This document shows, one piece after another, positions 60,301 through 64,000 of a stretch of 64,000 bases of DNA (positions are counted from its first letter, which is position 1; each line of letters opens with the position of its first letter). Source of the DNA: Streptococcus sanguinis (GTDB taxonomy: Bacteria; Bacillota; Bacilli; Lactobacillales; Streptococcaceae); contig NZ_JAKUVC010000002.1 in assembly GCF_026781265.1 (NCBI RefSeq), forward strand, positions 868,001 through 932,000. Direction: 5' to 3'. The notes beneath the pieces were generated by a model that had not been told where the DNA came from, made no database searches, and worked only from the letters and a program-made list of their open reading frames with translations. Made by a program: the position numbers and the translations under genes.

Positions 60301-61740
60301 TCAGAGAATTTCCCGACATTTATCAAGGATGGAAGCAATCGTCGCTTCATCTGTCTCAACAATCTCGCTAAAGCCTGCTTCCTCTAAAACAGCCCGCGTG
60401 CTGGCACCCATGACAACAATAGGAACATCTGTCCAGTCAAATCCAGCTTCTTGACTAGCCGCTACAAAGTTCATGGCCGCAGCAGAGTTCGGAAGACAGA
60501 CAACTTCCATCTCTGACCAATTGTCACTGCTAATCTGACTGTCAAAGGCCAGCCTGTGACTAGCAATAATCGGCAGCGAATAGAGTTCTGCCAGACTGGC
60601 TTTCTTATGCTCAGCTGTCAGAATATACCAGTTGCCGCCTTCTTTTTCCAGAGCAGCTGCAAAATCCGCATCCGACTGCTGTGGCGTCATCCGATCCAGC
60701 ATAATCCCGCTCGCTTCGATAGACTTAGCCGTATGATGACCAACAGCCGCAAAGCGAATGTGCGGCAGACTGCGCAAGTCTTTGCCTGCCTTGCGGAGGG
60801 CTTTCAAGAAGAGCGGCCAGCTCTGCATATCTGCAAAGAGGAGACCATCTACCTGCTCCAAGTCCGGCAGCTGCAATTCTAGCTCTTCAACCAAATCTCG
60901 AGCAGGGAAAGTGGTCAGTGCAGCCCCAGCATCCCTGAGCAAGCGAGGAAGCCTGCCAGTCTCTGACTGCTGGATGAAGATTTTCCGACCGAAAAGCGGC
61001 AGATTCTCATGGAAATTCAGCTGCTGTCTATAGGCCACGACATCACCTACCACGATGACACTCGGCGCCTTAAAGTCCTCAGCTTCTGCTAGTTCTACTA
61101 TGTTACCCAAGGTTCCATCCACTGAACGCTGCTGAGGATGGGTTCCCCATTCAACGATGGCGGCTGGCTTGTCCTTGCCATAGCCTCTAGCCGTTAGCTC
61201 TTGGACGATGGAAGGCAGATTTTTCATGCCCATGAGGAAGACCAAGGTTCCTTTGAGCTCAGAAATGGCTTCCCAGTTGAGCATTTCTGTCTCATCCTTG
61301 AGATGGGCTGTAAAGACATGGAAGCTAGTCGCTACATCCCGATAAGTCATAGGAATCCCTGCATAGGTCAGACCAGCCACAGCAGAGGTGATGCCTGGCA
61401 CCACTTCAAAGTCCACACCGGCTTCCACCAGCTTGACTCCTTCTTCTCCGCCTCGGCCAAAGATATAGGGATCACCGCTCTTGAGGCGGACTACTCGTTT
61501 ACCTTGACGGGCTTTTTCGATAAGAATCTTTTCAATCTCTTCCTGTCGGATGCAGGGCTGGCCTGGCTTTTTGCCGACATCTATCTTTTCGCAGTCAGAC
61601 TTTAGATGCTGAAAGAGCTCTTGATTGACTAAACGGTCAAAGACCAAGACATCTGCTTCTTGAAGCCGTCTCTTGCCTTTGAGGGTCAACAACTCCGCAT
61701 CGCCTGGACCTGCTCCCAGTAATGTTACTAAACCGGACAT
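60301..61740 (-). CDS. Bifunctional uroporphyrinogen-III C-methyltransferase/synthase (CobA-HemD fusion)
   Basis: A 479-residue fusion. The N-terminal 245 residues are the CobA/SUMT methylase: LLGAGPGDAELLTLKG, RLKSGDPYIFGRGGEE near 82, PGITSAVAGLTYAGIPMTYR near 112 and AIVEWGTHPQQRS near 187; it makes precorrin-2. The C-terminal 225 residues are a HemD domain (FAAVGHHTAKSIEASG near 325; VVMGASTRAVLEEAGF near 445). A second free-standing HemD is encoded at 50648. The fusion sits just upstream of cbiK, which uses its product after oxidation. Confidence 0.93.
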   Translation of the reverse strand: MSGLVTLLGAGPGDAELLTLKGKRRLQEADVLVFDRLVNQELFQHLKSDCEKIDVGKKPGQPCIRQEEIEKILIEKARQGKRVVRLKSGDPYIFGRGGEEGVKLVEAGVDFEVVPGITSAVAGLTYAGIPMTYRDVATSFHVFTAHLKDETEMLNWEAISELKGTLVFLMGMKNLPSIVQELTARGYGKDKPAAIVEWGTHPQQRSVDGTLGNIVELAEAEDFKAPSVIVVGDVVAYRQQLNFHENLPLFGRKIFIQQSETGRLPRLLRDAGAALTTFPARDLVEELELQLPDLEQVDGLLFADMQSWPLFLKALRKAGKDLRSLPHIRFAAVGHHTAKSIEASGIMLDRMTPQQSDADFAAALEKEGGNWYILTAEHKKASLAELYSLPIIASHRLAFDSQISSDNWSEMEVVCLPNSAAAMNFVAASQEAGFDWTDVPIVVMGASTRAVLEEAGFSEIVETDEATIASILDKCREIL

Positions 61741-61758
61741 TTTTTCTCCTTTTATTAG

Positions 61759-62508
61759 CTATTTTGTCAGATAAGCCTCTAACTCTTCTAAGCTAGAAAC
61801 CATTTGAGGATAGGCCACAATTGGCCGAGAGATGATAATGCAGTCCATCCCCAGCTCTTGACAGCCATCAATCTTTTCACGAATACCACCAACTGTACCG
61901 CTCTCCTTGGAAACAAAGACATCTGCTCCAGAGCGCAGCAAGAGCTCTTTATTACACTCTTTGGAAAATGGAGCTTTAATCGCATCAATCTGATCCGCTA
62001 CCAGTCCCAGCTGCTCACAAGCCAGAAGCACCTCTGAAGTCGGCAGAACACGAACGACAATCCGCTGCTCTGGCAGCCCCTTAACAAAGAGTGGCAAGGT
62101 CTTGCTGCCTGTTCCCAGATAGACTGTCTTGTAGACGCGCTTGGCAATCTCATCAATCGCTTCTTGGGTCGAGTGGACCACGATGGCCCCGCTCAAATCC
62201 AAGGTCGCCTGACGCTCAAAGCGCAGGTAAGATACACCGGCCATCTCTGCCGCCCGAATGGCTTCCTTGGAAACGATGTCCGCAAAAGGATGAGTTGCAT
62301 CAATGATTTCATCCACATCATTCTCTTTGATGAAGGCAACCATGTCCTCAGCTGTCAGCCTGCCCTGAATGACCGGCTGGCCGTATTTTGAAGCCAAGTG
62401 CCGGCCGTAGTCTGTGACAACAGAGCTGGTCACATCGATTTTCAAGCGGTCAAGCACTTCTAAAATAGCGGTGCTGTCGGATGTTCCTCCCAGCAGTAAT
62501 TTCATCAT
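61759..62508 (-). CDS. cbiJ: Cobalt-precorrin-6A reductase CbiJ
   Basis: CbiJ reduces the corrin macrocycle of cobalt-precorrin-6A with NADPH. The 249 residues show LLLGGTSDSTAILEVLDRL at the start, DATHPFADIVSKEAIRAAEM near 70 and YLRFERQA near 97, the family hallmarks, with a C-terminal SGTVGGIREKIDGC segment. The start overlaps the cbiH stop. Confidence 0.94.
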   Translation of the reverse strand: MMKLLLGGTSDSTAILEVLDRLKIDVTSSVVTDYGRHLASKYGQPVIQGRLTAEDMVAFIKENDVDEIIDATHPFADIVSKEAIRAAEMAGVSYLRFERQATLDLSGAIVVHSTQEAIDEIAKRVYKTVYLGTGSKTLPLFVKGLPEQRIVVRVLPTSEVLLACEQLGLVADQIDAIKAPFSKECNKELLLRSGADVFVSKESGTVGGIREKIDGCQELGMDCIIISRPIVAYPQMVSSLEELEAYLTK

Positions 62509-63230
62509 AAAGTATATCCTCGAGGTGTGATCATGCGTCCGTTTTTAACATAAGTTTCTTTGTTACCAACGATAACGATTGTCGTCATATCTACCAAAGT
62601 CTCATCCAAGTCTTTGATAGTCGTCAAGATGATTTCCTCATCCTTACGGCCAATGTCCTTGCCGATACCGACGATCGTATCCTCTGATTTGTACTCAGAC
62701 ATGATAGAAAGCGCTTTTGCCAAATGGTCTGGACGTCCCTTACTCCGAGGGTTGTAGAGGCAGACAACAAAGTCACCTTGAGCTGCAGCATGCAGACGCT
62801 TCTCAATCATTTCCCAAGGCGTCATCAAGTCACTCAGACTAATGTGACAGAAGTCGTTCATGAGGGGAGCTCCCATCGCTGCAGCAGCACCCAGACTAGC
62901 TGTAATACCTGGAACCACCTTAACTTCTACATCACTGGCATCTCCCAGCAATTCTAAAATCAAGCCAGCCATTCCATAGACTCCGGCATCCCCACTAGAA
63001 ACAACGCCGACATTTTTGCCAGTCTCTCTAGCCAAATCAATGGCCTTTTGGCAACGGTCGATTTCCTGACGCATACCATTCGCTACGAGCTCCTTGTCCT
63101 TGACCAAATCAAGAATCAACCGCATATAAGTCGAGTAGCCGACGATAATTTCACAATCTGCTATAGCAGCCAATGCTTCTTGTGACATCAATTCTTCTTT
63201 ACCTGGGCCTAATCCGATAACGTATAGCAT
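62505..63230 (-). CDS. cbiH: Cobalt-precorrin-3 C17-methyltransferase CbiH
   Basis: CbiH methylates C-17 and drives ring contraction. The 241 residues are a tetrapyrrole methylase: LYVIGLGPGKEELMS at the start, VSSGDAGVYGMAGLILEL near 80, VVPGITASLGAAAAMGAPLMNDFCHISLSD near 107 and CLYNPRSKGRPDHL near 155. It lies between cbiG and cbiJ. Confidence 0.95.
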   Translation of the reverse strand: MLYVIGLGPGKEELMSQEALAAIADCEIIVGYSTYMRLILDLVKDKELVANGMRQEIDRCQKAIDLARETGKNVGVVSSGDAGVYGMAGLILELLGDASDVEVKVVPGITASLGAAAAMGAPLMNDFCHISLSDLMTPWEMIEKRLHAAAQGDFVVCLYNPRSKGRPDHLAKALSIMSEYKSEDTIVGIGKDIGRKDEEIILTTIKDLDETLVDMTTIVIVGNKETYVKNGRMITPRGYTL

Positions 63231-63306
63231 ATATTTTTTCTCCTTTATGGGTATGATAAAATTCTATAATGGCAGTTGGTTTATAAGACCGTCTGCTCTT
63301 TTTGAT

Positions 63307-64000
63307 TTACTTTTTGGTTATTGCTTTTGCAAGCGCATAGGTACAGCCGTTCTTGGCAAAGCGCTCTGTCAGGACTTGACCCTGACTGGCCAGATCTGCG
63401 CTGGCCAAGGAGACACTGCCGACTCCGACTGTCTTTTTGACAAATTCTGACTGAGGATAGCGGTCTGCTACGACAGACAGCTCCTCCTTGCTAAAGGTCT
63501 CAAAGGGACAGCCCAATTCTTTGGACAAGGCTAGAATAGCTGCTTCGTCCTTCTTGACATCAATGCTGACGATTTTAGAAATCTCACTGGCAGAAATCCC
63601 TTGCTGCTGACAAAATTCCTCAAAGCCTTCTCGGAAGACAGCAGGAGACACATCCTTTCTCGCTCCAACTCCTAAGATATAGGGTTGAGGATAGATGAGA
63701 GCCAGATTGTCTCTTTGAATGTCCTTTTTTTCTGTAGTCAGCAGAATCAGCGGGTCTGTTTCCTTGAGAACAGCCACCAGCTCTTCTTCACTCACAAGAG
63801 TTAGGCCGCGAAGGTCAGTGACCCAGACCTTTTCCTGATAGAAATAGACTGTTCGACCGCTGCCTAGATAGCTGTTGAAAGGTTTGATGAACTCCCTCAA
63901 TTCCGGCCGCCAACCATTGACCGACTGAGCCAGATTGTCCAGAGCTGTTACATTCTGCACATCTGTCGCTGTCGTGATGACAGGATTGGAACCGAGCAGT
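63307..64000 (-). CDS. cbiG: Cobalt-precorrin-5A hydrolase CbiG, C-terminal part (runs off the window)
   Basis: CbiG opens the delta-lactone and releases acetaldehyde during ring contraction. About 231 residues are visible and the frame stays open to position 64000, so the start lies outside. Conserved parts are LGSNPVITTATDVQN at the edge, ALIYPQPYILGVGARKDVSPAVF near the middle and KKTVGVGSVSLASADLAS...TYALAKA near the end. The rest of the cbi operon, including any cobalamin riboswitch for it, must lie to the right. Confidence 0.93.
   Translation of the reverse strand, partial: LLGSNPVITTATDVQNVTALDNLAQSVNGWRPELREFIKPFNSYLGSGRTVYFYQEKVWVTDLRGLTLVSEEELVAVLKETDPLILLTTEKKDIQRDNLALIYPQPYILGVGARKDVSPAVFREGFEEFCQQQGISASEISKIVSIDVKKDEAAILALSKELGCPFETFSKEELSVVADRYPQSEFVKKTVGVGSVSLASADLASQGQVLTERFAKNGCTYALAKAITKK

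Noticed and set aside
46422..64000. Cobalamin riboswitch controlling the cob/cbi run
   Set aside because: No copy of the conserved B12 riboswitch core is visible on the minus strand in this part; if there is one it lies beyond 64000.
1..64000. CRISPR arrays, tRNA or rRNA genes, insertion sequences, phage or integrase genes
   Set aside because: No regularly spaced repeats, no tRNA cloverleaf, no rRNA sequence and no transposase or integrase reading frame were recognised anywhere in the window.

Overview
The window looks like chromosomal DNA of an oral Streptococcus, most probably of the S. sanguinis type. The signs are low-to-moderate GC, streptococcal-style SecA, QueG and peptide-type ABC transporter genes, BOX-like repeat ends, and the combination of propanediol use, ethanolamine use and anaerobic B12 synthesis in one island. 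The species is an inference; the gene content is read directly. Nearly everything is on the minus strand; only queG and one predicted small RNA lie on the plus strand.

Layout from left to right: (1) the 5' part of secA (1-746). (2) The pdu block (about 1023-9775): acetate/propionate kinase, glycerol/propanediol facilitator, a GlcG/PduO-C-like protein, diol dehydratase reactivase (pduH, pduG), diol dehydratase (pduE, D, C) and one shell protein (pduB). (3) The eut block (10216-25143): eutQ, eutH, eutN, a eut accessory gene, pduL, eutT, two nearly identical eutM shell genes, eutE, eutK, eutL, eutC, eutB, eutA, the EutW/EutV two-component system, eutS and eutG. (4) A regulatory interval (25144-25861) holding the eutG leader and, divergent from it, an orphan cobalamin riboswitch that reads into no gene. 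(5) B12 nucleotide-loop genes and helpers (25862-30003): pduO, cobT, pduX, cobD, eutP/pduV. (6) A frameshifted HAD-type lipoprotein, a membrane protein, the B12-dependent tRNA enzyme queG and a flavin reductase. (7) Two NikABCDE/Dpp-like ABC transporters in one run (34295-45142), with an M14-family deacylase between them and one permease broken by a frameshift, then an old-yellow-enzyme reductase. (8) The corrin pathway (46477-64000): cobC, cobS, cobU, hemL, hemB, hemD, hemC, hemA, a short SirC/Met8-like gene, a second pduO, cbiP, cbiO/Q/N/M, cbiL, cbiK, cobA-hemD, cbiJ, cbiH and the 3' part of cbiG.

How it works together: both signature enzymes, diol dehydratase and ethanolamine ammonia-lyase, need adenosylcobalamin and release an aldehyde. 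The pdu block has only one shell protein and no aldehyde or alcohol dehydrogenase, so it probably shares EutE, EutG, PduL and the Eut shell proteins with the eut block. The Cob/Cbi/Hem genes make the cofactor, CbiMNQO brings in cobalt, and three adenosyltransferases (EutT and two PduO) plus the reactivases keep it usable.

Main regulatory finding: the eutG and eutA leaders each carry two small hairpins with six-base loops (A at position 1, G at position 4), the second overlapping an intrinsic terminator. This is the known RNA target of ANTAR regulators such as EutV, which is encoded here. The orphan B12 riboswitch at about 25447 is followed by hairpins of the same type and then by terminators. 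This matches the architecture of the EutX (Enterococcus) and Rli55 (Listeria) RNAs, which sequester EutV when B12 is absent. The corresponding RNA here appears to use a different set of competing helices.
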